Positions 23,248-32,017 of a stretch of DNA of 64,000 bases are shown here, piece by piece. The position numbers and the translations under genes are program-made. Each line of letters begins with the position of its first letter. The stretch's first letter is position 1. The stretch spans positions 3,472,001-3,536,000 of the forward strand of contig JASGIS010000001.1 of assembly GCA_047601745.1 (NCBI GenBank). Direction: 5' to 3'. The DNA is from JAKPAM01 sp047601745 (lineage in GTDB: Bacteria > Pseudomonadota > Gammaproteobacteria > Burkholderiales > Burkholderiaceae_E). A model generated the notes under the pieces. That model made no database searches. It worked only from the letters and a program-made list of their open reading frames with translations, and had not been told where the DNA came from.

Positions 23248-24099
23248 GTGGCGAGCGCGCCCGTCAATGCGCTGTTGCGCGGCCTGCTGGTGCTCGAGGC
23301 GGTGAACACGCACGGCCCGGCCGGCCTGTCCCAGCTCTGGCGCCATACCGGCCTGCCTAAGGCCACGACGCTGCGCTTGCTCGAGAGCCTGCGCCAGGCC
23401 GGCTACCTGTCCTTCGATGCGGACATGCAGACTTACCGCGTCAGCCTGCGTGCGCTGGCCTTGTCGAACAACGTATCGCTCGAGGGCCAGTTGCTGGAGA
23501 TCGCGCGTCCGATCATGACCCGCCTGCGCGAGCGCCTGGGCTGGCCGTCCGATCTGGCGGTGTTCCAGCACGACAAGATGGTCATCGTCGACACCAACCG
23601 CAAACCCGGCATGCTGTCGACCAACCGCAGCATCGGCTCGCGGATACCGCTGATGGCCTCGGCCACCGGCCGGGCTTACCTCGCCCATGTTCCGTCCGAC
23701 GAGCGCGAACGGCTGCTGAACGTCGCCGCGCTGTCCAACGATCCGTTCGAGCAGCTCGCACGCGACCGGCCCGCCGCCGAGCGCGTGCTGGCGCTGACGC
23801 ATCGACGCGGCTATGCGCTGTCGGACCAGGAGTTCCTCCCCACCAATCGCGGCGCGGCCGTGGCCGTGATGCACGGCAGCCGGGTCGTCTGCGTGATCAA
23901 CCTGATCGCGCTGGCCTCGCTGGTCGGCATCAATGAAGTCAGGAAGCGCTACGTACCGATGCTGCTGGACGCCAAGGCCGAGATCGAGGCCCACCTGCGC
24001 GGCTTCCTGCCGCCGCCGGCGGCTGAACGATTGCGCGTGGTACGGCATTCGGCTAGCGGCAAGACCCGCACCTATTCGAGACCCAAGGCATCAGCATGA
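23248..24099 (+). CDS. IclR-family transcriptional regulator
   Basis: This 283-residue protein has a GTG start. The winged-helix domain is seen in VNALLRGLLVLEAVNTHGPAGLSQLWRHTGLPKATTLRLLESL, and the effector domain has DLAVFQHDKMVIVDTNR and GSRIPLMASATGRAYLAHV. It likely controls the surrounding catabolic genes in response to their substrate. No strong ribosome-binding site precedes the GTG. The stop overlaps the GST gene by four bases (ATGA), indicating coupling. Confidence 0.9.
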   Translation: MASAPVNALLRGLLVLEAVNTHGPAGLSQLWRHTGLPKATTLRLLESLRQAGYLSFDADMQTYRVSLRALALSNNVSLEGQLLEIARPIMTRLRERLGWPSDLAVFQHDKMVIVDTNRKPGMLSTNRSIGSRIPLMASATGRAYLAHVPSDERERLLNVAALSNDPFEQLARDRPAAERVLALTHRRGYALSDQEFLPTNRGAAVAVMHGSRVVCVINLIALASLVGINEVRKRYVPMLLDAKAEIEAHLRGFLPPPAAERLRVVRHSASGKTRTYSRPKASA

Positions 24100-24719
24100 T
24101 GAGACTCTTTCATTCGCCGGCCTCGCCGTTCGTGCGCAAGGTGATGGTGACGGCGCTGGAGACCGGACTGGCCGCGCGCATCGAACGCGTGCGCGCCGTC
24201 GTCAGCCCGGTGGCGCGCGATCCGCAGGTGGTCGCACACAACCCGAGCGGCCACATCCCGACGCTGGTACTCGAAGACGGCACCGTGCTGTTCGACAGCG
24301 GCGTCATCTGCCAGTACCTGGACACCCTTCATGATGGCCCGCCCTTGCTTCCGGCCGAGCCGCTGGCGCGGGCGCGCACGCTCTGCCAGCAGGCGCTGGC
24401 CGATGGCCTGCTGACCGCCGGCGTGCTGATGCGCTACGAATCCGCGCTGCGGCCCGAGGCGCTGCGCTGGGACGACTGGTACGACGGACAGCGGGCGAAG
24501 GTGCGATCGAGCCTCTCGGCGCTGTCCGAGGTCTGGCCGGACCACCTGCGCGGGCCGCTGGACATCGGCGTGATCGCGACGGCCTGCGCGCTGGAATGGC
24601 TGGACTTCCGCTTTCCGGATGACCCCTGGCGCGCCGACCATCCGCGGTTGGCCGATTGGCTGGCGGGCTTCGCGCAGCGTCCTTCGATGCTCGCCACCCG
24701 GCCCAGCCCGGTCGTGTGA
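24096..24719 (+). CDS. Glutathione S-transferase family protein
   Basis: This 207-residue protein opens with the thioredoxin-like GST N-domain MMRLFHSPASPFVRKVMVTALETGL, followed by NPSGHIPTLVLEDGTVLFDSGVICQYLD, where the cis-Pro and the E/DS glutathione contacts are present. An all-helical C-domain follows. It is translationally coupled to the IclR gene. It may serve detoxification or a glutathione-dependent step of an aromatic pathway; the neighbours do not decide. Confidence 0.9.
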   Translation: MMRLFHSPASPFVRKVMVTALETGLAARIERVRAVVSPVARDPQVVAHNPSGHIPTLVLEDGTVLFDSGVICQYLDTLHDGPPLLPAEPLARARTLCQQALADGLLTAGVLMRYESALRPEALRWDDWYDGQRAKVRSSLSALSEVWPDHLRGPLDIGVIATACALEWLDFRFPDDPWRADHPRLADWLAGFAQRPSMLATRPSPVV

Positions 24720-24734
24720 TGACGGCCCAGGCGC

Positions 24735-24859
24735 AGCTCCCGCTTTCGAGCGTGAGCGACTCGCCACGGGTCGAAGCGTGAGCCTCGCTTTTCTGAGCCT
24801 CGCCCTTCTTCAGGGCGAGTTCGAGCGAGGTAATCGTGTTCCGGCGCCCAGCGCGCCCC
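24735..24859. repeat. REP-like mosaic palindromic repeat, copy B
   Basis: This copy contains the GCTCCCGC...GTGAGC palindrome and, after it, the core hairpin around CGCCCTTCTTCAGGGCG with TCGAGCGAGGTAATCG, then GGCGCCCAGCGCGCC. The core is inverted relative to the first unit when compared with copy A, so the units have been reshuffled. It fills the gap between two plus-strand genes. Confidence 0.7.
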
Positions 24860-24876
24860 ACTGACAGGAAACCGAC

Positions 24877-25611
24877 ATGACGCAGGAATTCAAGGACAGC
24901 GTGGTGCTGATCACCGGCGGCGGTGCCGGCATCGGCCGCGCGACCGCCGAGCTGCTGCTTGCGCGCGGCGCGAGCGTGGCGATCTTCGATCTGGACACCT
25001 CCGATGCGGCGCCGGGCTGCGAATGCCACCAGGGCAGCGTGACCGACGACGCGGCCGTCCAGGCTGCCGTCGAGGCGGTCGCCGCGCGACACGGCCGCAT
25101 CGACGTCCTGGTCAACAACGCCGGCATCAGTTTCTACGGATCGGTCGAAGACGGTTCGCTGGATGACTGGCATCGCGTGCTCGACGTCAACCTGCTGGGC
25201 GTCGTACGCATGACGCGCGCCGCGCTGCCGCAACTGCGCCGCTCGACTCACGGTGCCATCGTCAACGTCGCCTCGTGCCTAGCGCAGACCGGCCTGGCCA
25301 AGCGCGCGCTCTATTCGGCCACCAAAGGGGGCGTCGAGGCGCTGTCGCGCGCGATGGCCGCCGATCTGGTCGGTGAGGGCATTCGCGTCAATTGCGTGAA
25401 TCCCGGCACCGTCGATACCGCCTTCGTGCAGGGCCTGGCCGCCCTGGTCGGCCGCGACACGAGCGAGTTCGCCGCGCGCCAGGCCACCGGCCATATGGTG
25501 TCGGCCGACGAGGTCGCGCACGCCATCGCTTACCTCGCCCGTCCGGGCGCGCGCTCGACGATCGGTTCGGTGCTGACGGTCGAGGCCGGCTTCGGCAGCC
25601 TGCGCACCTGA
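24877..25611 (+). CDS. SDR-family oxidoreductase, sugar 1-dehydrogenase-like
   Basis: This 244-residue short-chain dehydrogenase has TGGGAGIGRATAE, the Asp of IFDLD that favours NAD, NNAGIS, catalytic Ser in VNVASCLAQTG and YSATKGG. The overall pattern resembles L-fucose/L-rhamnose dehydrogenases of sugar-acid pathways. Together with the semialdehyde dehydrogenase upstream it could belong to a non-phosphorylative sugar route, though the pathway is incomplete here. Its 3' end overlaps the convergent AraC-type gene by 82 bases. Confidence 0.87.
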   Translation: MTQEFKDSVVLITGGGAGIGRATAELLLARGASVAIFDLDTSDAAPGCECHQGSVTDDAAVQAAVEAVAARHGRIDVLVNNAGISFYGSVEDGSLDDWHRVLDVNLLGVVRMTRAALPQLRRSTHGAIVNVASCLAQTGLAKRALYSATKGGVEALSRAMAADLVGEGIRVNCVNPGTVDTAFVQGLAALVGRDTSEFAARQATGHMVSADEVAHAIAYLARPGARSTIGSVLTVEAGFGSLRT

Positions 25612-26624
25612 CGGACTCCGGCGTTCTCGGGCTTTTCGGCATCACGGTGGCGCCGCCCGCGCGGCGACTCGCCGGCGAAGCGCCGGAACACGCGCCGGAA
25701 CGCGGCCGGATCGGCATAACCGACGCGCACGGCGATCGCTTCGACTGAGTCGTTGCTGGTTTCCAGCAGATGCGCGGCGTGCGAGACGCGCAGGCGCTGC
25801 ACCCATTCGTTCGGTGTCATGCCGAGCCCGACGTGCACGCGCCGCGCCAGCGTGCGGGACGAGACGGCGGCGGTGCGGGCCAACTCGTCCAGCGTGATCT
25901 GCCGGCCCAGATTCTCGGTGATGAAGCGCTCGGCCTTCTGCAGCGCGGGATCGGCGGTGCGCAGATGCTCGATGACCATGTAGCGGGCCTGCGACGGCCG
26001 GTGGTCCAGCACCAGATAGCTGGCCACCAGCCGCGCCAGCGACGGACCGGCCAGCCGGGCGATGACGGCCAGCATCAGGTCCGCGTGCGCGAAGGCCGAT
26101 CCCGCGGTCAGCACGCGGCCGGCGTCGATGACCATCCGGTCGACCCTTAGTGAAACGGCCGGGAACCGGCGCGCGAAACCGGACGCGAGCCACCATGCGG
26201 TCGTCGCGTGCCGACCGTCCAGCACACCGGCCTCGGCCAGCAGGAAGGTGGCCGAGCACGATGCGGCGAGCATCGCGCCCTTGGCGGCCGCGCGCCGCAG
26301 CGCCGCGGCCGCCTTGCCGATGTCGTCCTGCGCGAACAGGCGCTCGATCGTAGCCGGCGTGGCGGCGAACCAGCCCGGCACGACCACGACGTCGGCGGCG
26401 CCGATGCCGCGCAGGCTCAACGCGCCGTCGACCGAAATCGGACGGCCCGAACCGGAACGCACGGGCCGGCCGTCGAGCGAAACGACGCGTTGCCGCAGCA
26501 GGCGCGCCGCCTGCTGCGCTTCGGCCTGTTTGCCGGCGGCCAGACGGGAGGCGGAACTGACGATGTCCACGCCGACGCCGAGCGAACTTTCGGCGACGCC
26601 GTCGAATACCAGGTGCGTGATCAT
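25530..26624 (-). CDS. GlxA-like AraC-family regulator with DJ-1/PfpI domain
   Basis: This 364-residue protein starts at 26624 (MITHLVFDGVAES); an upstream in-frame start would add 16 residues unlike the family. The N-terminal half is a class I glutamine amidotransferase-like domain with Cys in LAASCSATFLLAEAG. The C-terminal half has two AraC helix-turn-helix motifs (ITLDELARTAAVSSRTLARRVH and SVEAIAVRVGYADPAAFRRVFRRFAGESP). The protein then runs about 45 residues past the usual end, antisense to the SDR gene, implying loss of the original stop. Divergent from the thioesterase/MFS genes, which it may control. Confidence 0.87.
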   Translation of the reverse strand: MITHLVFDGVAESSLGVGVDIVSSASRLAAGKQAEAQQAARLLRQRVVSLDGRPVRSGSGRPISVDGALSLRGIGAADVVVVPGWFAATPATIERLFAQDDIGKAAAALRRAAAKGAMLAASCSATFLLAEAGVLDGRHATTAWWLASGFARRFPAVSLRVDRMVIDAGRVLTAGSAFAHADLMLAVIARLAGPSLARLVASYLVLDHRPSQARYMVIEHLRTADPALQKAERFITENLGRQITLDELARTAAVSSRTLARRVHVGLGMTPNEWVQRLRVSHAAHLLETSNDSVEAIAVRVGYADPAAFRRVFRRFAGESPRGRRHRDAEKPENAGVRQVRRLPKPASTVSTEPIVERAPGRAR

Positions 26625-26698
26625 ATTGGCAAGTGTGGACCGAAAATAGTCATTCCTGCCACTCGCCGGCATCAGCGCCGCGCCCTACGATCCTGGGC

Positions 26699-27502
26699 AT
26701 GAAGACCTCGACGACAATCGAACAGGCGCTCGGCGCCGCCGCTCCCGGCGCAACCATTGGTCCGGATCGCTCCTGGTGGGGCTTCGGCGGCGTTCACGGC
26801 GGGCTCGCGCTGGGCCTGCTGACCACGGCGATGCGCGCCAGGGCGCAGGGGCGGATCCTGCGCCAGGTGTCCGGGCATTTCCGTCGTGCGCTGCGCGAGC
26901 CGTTCGAGCTCGACGTGCCCGAGCAGGGCGCCGGAAGAATGCTGTCCTGGCTGGACGCCCGAGCGCTCGAGAACGGGCGCATCGCGCTCTCGGCCACCGC
27001 GGTGTTCGCGGAGCCCGGCGAGCGGAACGGCCATGCGCTCGCGCCGCCGATGCCCGCCGCGCCGCCGCCGTCGGAGTGCCCGGTCTTCACCGTTCCGGGG
27101 GCTTTCGCGCCGTTCTCCCGCCATACCGAGATCCGGCCCGTCGGCAGCGCCAGACCGTTCGGCGGCGGCGCCGAGCCCGAGCTGATGGCCTGGCTGCGCC
27201 TGGTCGGCGACGAGCGGCCGCCCGACGAAGCGAGGCTGGTGCTGCTGATGGACGCGCTGGCGCCCTCGTATGCGGCCGTCCTCGATACGCCGGTCGCGAT
27301 GCCGACGCTCAGCCTGTCGGTGATGCCGGGCTGCGACCTGGCGGCGGCCGCTTCGCCGTGGCTGCTGCTGCGCGCGCGCACCGATGCCTGCGGGCGAGAC
27401 GGCTGGCTGCGGGAGCGGCTCGATGCGTGGGCGCCGGACGGCACTTATCTCGGCTCGGGTGAGCAACTGAGGGTCGTCATGGACGGCAGGGCAGGCGCAT
27501 GA
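26699..27502 (+). CDS. Acyl-CoA thioesterase-like double-hotdog protein
   Basis: This 267-residue protein has an N-terminal FGGVHGGLALGLLTTAM segment typical of TesB-like/4HBT_3 thioesterases and a second hotdog half with ARLVLLMDALAPS, carrying the Asp expected of the active site, and LSLSVM. It probably hydrolyses an acyl-CoA. The start at 26699 matches the domain boundary. Its stop overlaps the MFS gene by four bases, so the two are coupled, and the pair is divergent from the GlxA-like regulator. Confidence 0.78.
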   Translation: MKTSTTIEQALGAAAPGATIGPDRSWWGFGGVHGGLALGLLTTAMRARAQGRILRQVSGHFRRALREPFELDVPEQGAGRMLSWLDARALENGRIALSATAVFAEPGERNGHALAPPMPAAPPPSECPVFTVPGAFAPFSRHTEIRPVGSARPFGGGAEPELMAWLRLVGDERPPDEARLVLLMDALAPSYAAVLDTPVAMPTLSLSVMPGCDLAAAASPWLLLRARTDACGRDGWLRERLDAWAPDGTYLGSGEQLRVVMDGRAGA

Positions 27503-28686
27503 ACACCAGCCACGTCATCGGCGCGGACCGCACGCCGCGCGGCACCTTGGCGATGCTGGCCAGCCTGGCGGCGCTGGGATCGCTGGCCACCAACATCATC
27601 CTGCCGGCCTTCGCGGACATCGGCCTCGCGTTGTCGGTGTCCACGCGAGAGCTGGCCGTCACGCTCAGCAGCTTCTTCATCGCTTTCGCTTTCGGACAGT
27701 TGCTGGTCGGCCCGGCCTCCGATCGCTGGGGGCGTCGATGGCTGGTGCTGGGCGGACTCGCCGTGCTCGCGGCCGGCAGCGCCGTCTGCGCCAGCGCCGA
27801 CCGTCTCGAATGGCTGGTCGCGGGCCGCGTGATCCAGGGCCTCGGCGCATGCGCGACCTCGGTGCTGGCGCGCTCGATCGCCCGCGACCTGTTCGACGGC
27901 GCGGCGCTGTCGCGCGCGCTCGCCTTCATCATGGTCGCGATGGCCGCGGCGCCCGGGTTCTCGCCGCTGCTGGGCGGGCTGCTCAGCCGGGCGGCGGGTT
28001 GGCGCGGCACGTTCTGGCTGGTCGCCGTGATCGCCGCGTTGCTGGCTTCGCTCTATCTGCTGCGCATGGGCGAGACGCATCCTTTCGGCGCGCGGCGGCG
28101 GGCGACGTTCGGCGAAACGCTGCTGAACTACGTTCGCCTGCTGGTCGACCGCCGCTTCGCTTCCCCCGCACTGGGCGTGAGCATGGCCGTCGGCGGCCTG
28201 TTCGCCTTCTTCGCCAGCGCGCCGGCCATCCTGATGGACGAAATGGGATTGACGCCGATCGAGCTCGGTTATTTCTTCGCGGCGACGGTGTTCGTCGTGT
28301 TCGGCGCCGGTATCGCCGCGCCCAGGCTCGCTGCCCGCCGGGGCCCTAAGGTCGCGGCGCTGGCCGGCAGCGGCATCGCGTTGGCCGGCGGTGTCGTACT
28401 GCTCGGCGGGCCGGCAGGACTGATTCCGTTCAGCCTGTCGCTGGTCGTCTTCCTGTTCGGGATCGGTCTCGTCAATCCGCTCGGTACCGCGATGACGCTG
28501 CAGCCTTTCGGCGCGCAGGCCGGGACCGCGTCTGCGCTGCTGGGGTTCCTGCAGATGGGCATGGCGACGATCGCCATCAGCATGGCGGCGGCGCTTGACG
28601 GGCCCGCCCATCTGGCGCTCGGCGGCGTTCTCGTCGTTTGCATGGGCGCGTCGGTGGCGGCGCTGCTGTTCTGCAGCGAGCGCTAA
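27499..28686 (+). CDS. MFS transporter, Bcr/CflA drug-efflux type
   Basis: This 395-residue membrane protein has about twelve helices. TNIILPAFADIGLALSV in helix 1, GQLLVGPASDRWGRRWLVLGG between helices 2 and 3 and VAGRVIQGLGACATSVLARSIARDLF are the marks of the Bcr/CflA branch of 12-TM drug/H+ antiporters. It should export small toxic molecules. It is translationally coupled to the thioesterase gene. Substrate unknown. Confidence 0.9.
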   Translation: MNTSHVIGADRTPRGTLAMLASLAALGSLATNIILPAFADIGLALSVSTRELAVTLSSFFIAFAFGQLLVGPASDRWGRRWLVLGGLAVLAAGSAVCASADRLEWLVAGRVIQGLGACATSVLARSIARDLFDGAALSRALAFIMVAMAAAPGFSPLLGGLLSRAAGWRGTFWLVAVIAALLASLYLLRMGETHPFGARRRATFGETLLNYVRLLVDRRFASPALGVSMAVGGLFAFFASAPAILMDEMGLTPIELGYFFAATVFVVFGAGIAAPRLAARRGPKVAALAGSGIALAGGVVLLGGPAGLIPFSLSLVVFLFGIGLVNPLGTAMTLQPFGAQAGTASALLGFLQMGMATIAISMAAALDGPAHLALGGVLVVCMGASVAALLFCSER

Positions 28687-28733
28687 GGAAAGAGCGCAGG
28701 CCGTGCCGGTCCTGCTCGTCGGTCGCGTGCTCG

Positions 28734-28797
28734 GCCACTCGACCACTCGGCCGTTCGACCACTCGATCACTCGATCACTCGATCACTCGGCCGTCGG
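28734..28797. repeat. 8-bp minisatellite at the 3' end of a LysR gene
   Basis: Eight tandem octamers based on ATCACTCG/ACCACTCG; three central copies are identical. The LysR stop codon (28783-28785) lies inside the array, so array changes could alter that protein's C-terminus. Confidence 0.9.
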
Positions 28798-29733
28798 GCG
28801 GACCCCGTCGCTGGCGACTCCTGTCGCCGTTCCGCTGTCTCCCGTCGTCATGAAGTCGATCAATGCCCGCACGGCCGCCGACTGGCGCCTGTGCGGTGCA
28901 TGGACCAGCGAGAACGGCCGTGAACGACCGCCTGCCTGCGGCAGCAATTCGATCAGCCGGCCGCGTTCGATCCGTTCTCGGACGATGAACTCGTAGCTCT
29001 GGCAGATACCGATGCCGTGTTCGGCCAGGGACACCGCGCCCAGCACGTCGTCGGACACCTCGATCGTCGACGTCGGCACCCAGTCCACGTTTTTCCCGTC
29101 TTCTCGGAACAGCCACGGCGCATGGCGACCGGTGCGCGGCATCACGAACGGCAGGCAGACATGCCGGTGCAGGTCGTCGAGCGTCTGCGGCAGGCCGGTT
29201 CGCGCTACATAGTCCGGAGCGGCCACCAGGCACAGCGCGGCGTCCTCCAGCTTGTGAGCGACCAGTCCGCTATCGGGCAGCTCGCCCAGACGAACGGCCA
29301 GATCGAAGCCTTCGGCGACCAGATCGACGTTGCGGTTGGTGATGTTCAACTCGATCCGCACCTGCGGATAGCGCGCGACGAAGCGTTGCAGCAGCGGCGG
29401 CAGCCGGTAGTGCCCATAAGTGGTCGGCACGCTGAGCCGCACACGCCCCGTCAGTTCTCCCTCCTGGCCCTGGATCGCGCGTTCGGCATCGTCGATCAGC
29501 GAGAACGCCACCCGGGCCTGCTCGACGTACAGGTACCCGGCGTCGGTCAGCGTGATGCGCCGGGTCGTGCGACGAAGCAGTTGGCTGCCCACCCGGGTTT
29601 CCAGTCGGGTGATCGCGCGGCTCAACACCGACGGTGTCGTCCCCAGCGCCGCGGCGCCCGCCGTGATCGAACCGCGCTCGGCCACCACGACCAGGGCCTC
29701 GACGTCCGCCAGATGGTCGAAACGCCTGCTCAT
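28783..29733 (-). CDS. LysR-family transcriptional regulator
   Basis: This 316-residue protein has the N-terminal winged helix (LADVEALVVVAERGSITAGAAALGTTPSVLSRAITRLETRVG), then LLRRTTRRITLTDAG and a substrate-binding domain with the PDYVARTGLPQTLDDLHRH pattern of the CrgA/DsdC-like group. It is divergent from the DJ-1 and aldo/keto reductase genes, which it may regulate from the 139-base intergenic region. Its last codons lie within an octamer repeat, so the tail VASDGVRPTAE is probably not conserved. Confidence 0.9.
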   Translation of the reverse strand: MSRRFDHLADVEALVVVAERGSITAGAAALGTTPSVLSRAITRLETRVGSQLLRRTTRRITLTDAGYLYVEQARVAFSLIDDAERAIQGQEGELTGRVRLSVPTTYGHYRLPPLLQRFVARYPQVRIELNITNRNVDLVAEGFDLAVRLGELPDSGLVAHKLEDAALCLVAAPDYVARTGLPQTLDDLHRHVCLPFVMPRTGRHAPWLFREDGKNVDWVPTSTIEVSDDVLGAVSLAEHGIGICQSYEFIVRERIERGRLIELLPQAGGRSRPFSLVHAPHRRQSAAVRALIDFMTTGDSGTATGVASDGVRPTAE

Positions 29734-29872
29734 CTTGTCGCTTCACGAACAAATGAATTGCTTCGAGGCCAGTTTATCCGCAACAGAGTGCGCAATAAAG
29801 TGAGTGCACGACGCCTCGATCGGCGAGGCGCCATCGATCACCGACATCTCCTCCTTCGAGACCCTCCGAACC

Positions 29873-30583
29873 ATGAGCACTCCCGCCGCGCGATCCGACA
29901 TCAAGCCCGTCCTGTTCGTCCTGACCAGCCACGGCGTCAACGGCGATACCGGCCGGCCCACCGGCTATTACCTCGGCGAGGTCACGCATCCGCTGGCGGA
30001 ATTGAACGCCGCTTCGATTCCGGTCGAGTTCGCCTCGATCCAGGGCGGCGAGCCGCCGGTCGACGGGCTGGATCTCGATGACCCGATCAATGCTCGCTAC
30101 TGGAACGACCCGCGTTTCCGCCAGGCGCTGCGCCACACGCAGCGGCTGGACGAGGTCGATTCGTCCGGTTATTCGGCGATCTTCTTCGCCGGTGGCCATG
30201 GCGCGATGTGGGACTTCCCCGACAGCCGCGCCGTCGCGCGAGTGACCCGCGCGGTGTTCGAAGCGGGCGGCATCGTCGGCGCCGTATGCCACGGTCCCGC
30301 GGCACTGGTCAACGTCACGTTGAGCGATGGCCGGTACCTGGTCGCCGGCCGCGAGCTCGGCGCGTTCACCGACAGCGAAGAGCGTGCGGTCGGGCTCGAT
30401 CGGACCGTGCCCTTCCTGCTGGCCGGCACGCTGGTCCAGCGCGGTGCGCGCCACCGGCCGGCGCCCGACTGGAGCGCCAAGGTGGTCGTCGACGGTCACC
30501 TGGTTACCGGGCAGAACCCGGCGTCGGCCGGCGGCGTCGGGGCGGCGATTCGCGAACTGCTGATCGGTGGCGCGAACTGCTGA
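29873..30583 (+). CDS. DJ-1/PfpI-family protein (HchA-like class I glutamine amidotransferase fold)
   Basis: This 236-residue protein starts at 29873, at the conserved domain edge. It has the KPVLFVLTSHG start, GRPTGYYLGEVTHPLAELN, the nucleophile elbow GAVCHGPAALVNV with Cys, and FFAGGHGAMWDFP, giving the Glu/His environment of the glyoxalase III/protease-like group. Such proteins act in carbonyl stress defence. The C-terminus sits in a 20-bp tandem duplication that also sets its stop codon. It precedes the broken aldo/keto reductase by 26 bases. Confidence 0.87.
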   Translation: MSTPAARSDIKPVLFVLTSHGVNGDTGRPTGYYLGEVTHPLAELNAASIPVEFASIQGGEPPVDGLDLDDPINARYWNDPRFRQALRHTQRLDEVDSSGYSAIFFAGGHGAMWDFPDSRAVARVTRAVFEAGGIVGAVCHGPAALVNVTLSDGRYLVAGRELGAFTDSEERAVGLDRTVPFLLAGTLVQRGARHRPAPDWSAKVVVDGHLVTGQNPASAGGVGAAIRELLIGGANC

Positions 30584-30590
30584 TCGGCGG
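30551..30590. repeat. 20-bp tandem duplication at the end of the DJ-1 gene
   Basis: CGCGAACTGCTGATCGGTGG is followed directly by the same sequence with one change. The second copy is read in another frame and supplies the TGA stop, so the duplication re-shaped the C-terminus. Confidence 0.9.
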
Positions 30591-30609
30591 AATGAAAAAG
30601 GAGATGGCG

Positions 30610-31617
30610 ATGCAACACAGAAAACTTGGAAATGTCGGTTTCGAGACTTCGGCCATCGGTCTGGGCTGCATGGGTTTCTCGCAGGGCTATGGTCCCGTGG
30701 ACGATGAGGCATCGGCCCGAGTCATCCAGACTGCCGTCGACGTTGGCATCACGCTGTTCGACACCGCGCAGAGCTATGGCAGCGGGCACAACGAACAGCT
30801 CATCGGCGACGTTCTGAAGAGGATCGGCGCGGCTCGGCGCAAGCTACAGTTGACAACGAAGTTCGGCATCACCCGCACCGGTGAAAGCGTGCATCTCGAT
30901 GCCAAGCCTGAGCGCATTCGTGCGTACTGCGATGCTTCGCTGAAGCGGCTCGGGACCGATTGCATCGACCTCTACTACCTGCACCGGGTCGATCCTGAAG
31001 TGCCGATCGAGGACAGCGTCGGCGCGATGGCCGATCTGGTGGCGGCGGGCAAGGTTCGTTTTCTCGGGGTGTCCGAAGTGACACCGGCGCAACTCGAGCG
31101 TGCTGCGGCGATTCACTCGATCACAGCGGTTCAGTTCGAATGGTCGCTTATGTGGCGCGAGCCGGAGAAGAGCATCGTGCCCGCGGCGCGCAGGCTGGGC
31201 GTCGGGCTCGTGGTCTACAGCCCGATGGGCAGGGGCTTTCTCTCCGGCGCCTTGGCATCCGATGCCGACGTGCAATCGAGTCCCTTTCGCCGCAACGATC
31301 CGCGCTACAACGGAAACGCGCTGATGCAGAACAGGCGTCAGATGGAGAGCCTCGACCGGTTCGCCCGTGCGAGCGACATGACGCCTGCCTAGTTGTCGCT
31401 CGCCTGGCTGCTGGCTCAGGGACAAGATGTCGTGCCGATTCCCGGCACCCGCAAAACGGATCGTATTGTCGAGAATGCGGCTGCGACGCAGTTGCTGCTG
31501 TCGCAAAGCGATCTGCTGCGGCTCGACAGTGCCGTTCCAGACGAGCTCTGGGCTGGAGATCGTCGTTCTTTCGCCGTGCCTGCGTCCGAGCGCGCATCCG
31601 CGCGGAAAACCGGATAG
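30610..31617 (+). pseudogene. Aldo/keto reductase interrupted by an in-frame amber codon
   Basis: The frame encodes a complete aldo/keto reductase of about 335 residues except for a TAG at 31390-31392. Start at 30610 has AAGGAG six bases upstream. The N-terminal part has GFETSAIGLGCMGFS, FDTAQSYG, KFGITR, YYLHRVDP (the catalytic Asp, Tyr, Lys, His set). After the stop, the same frame resumes with LSLAWLLAQGQDVVPIPGTRKTDRIVEN, the usual cofactor-binding end. Homologues commonly have Gln at the stop position (MTPAQL...), so a single C-to-T change turned CAG into TAG. The truncated product lacks the NADP-binding segment and is probably inactive. Confidence 0.85.
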
Positions 31618-31708
31618 ATGAGCCGGGGCCGGGCTGGGCCGGCGATGGAACGCGTTCGATGCGCAGGGCCCGAACGATGCCGAGCCCCGGCGGTACCGCG
31701 CCCGTCGG

Positions 31709-31895
31709 AGATGATTGCCCGGTCGGTCCGCGAATTTCGCCGCCGCGGTCGAAAGTGACCTGCCACGCAGTTGGCCCAGAACAGTCCTGATCGGATCGAC
31801 ATCCCGCGCATCGATCGGTTTCGCGCGATCGGAATATCCGGCTCGAGCTGGCGACGAATGAGCGCCTTGCCCATAAGGGTGTTGACAACGGTAGG
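31709..31895 (-). pseudogene. Decayed partial copy of the neighbouring LysR gene
   Basis: Three blocks match the LysR gene at 33037-33918 in the same orientation: 31709-31826 with 33041-33163, 31827-31870 with about 33259-33302, and 31883-31907 with about 33568-33594. The material between them has been deleted. On the minus strand the peptide KALIRRQLEPDIPI is shared exactly. The remnant and the full gene flank the bestrophin gene as direct repeats. The remaining bases between 31618 and 32017 show no other gene. Confidence 0.85.
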
Positions 31896-32017
31896 CTGCG
31901 ATCTGGTAAAGAGGACGATGCAGCGGAGAAAACCTGTGCGTCTGCGGGGAGGGCGGCCGGCGGCATCGGCACCGACGATCGACGGCGGCTCGACCGTGGA
32001 AGCGCTCCGCCTGCCAC

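Noticed and set aside
28734..28797. Possible direct-repeat origin (iterons) or CRISPR
   Set aside because: Octamers are too short and contiguous, and no replication or cas gene is nearby.
31390..31392. Pyrrolysine or programmed read-through at the aldo/keto reductase amber codon
   Set aside because: No pyl genes or read-through context is visible, and homologues have an ordinary Gln there; a point mutation is simpler.
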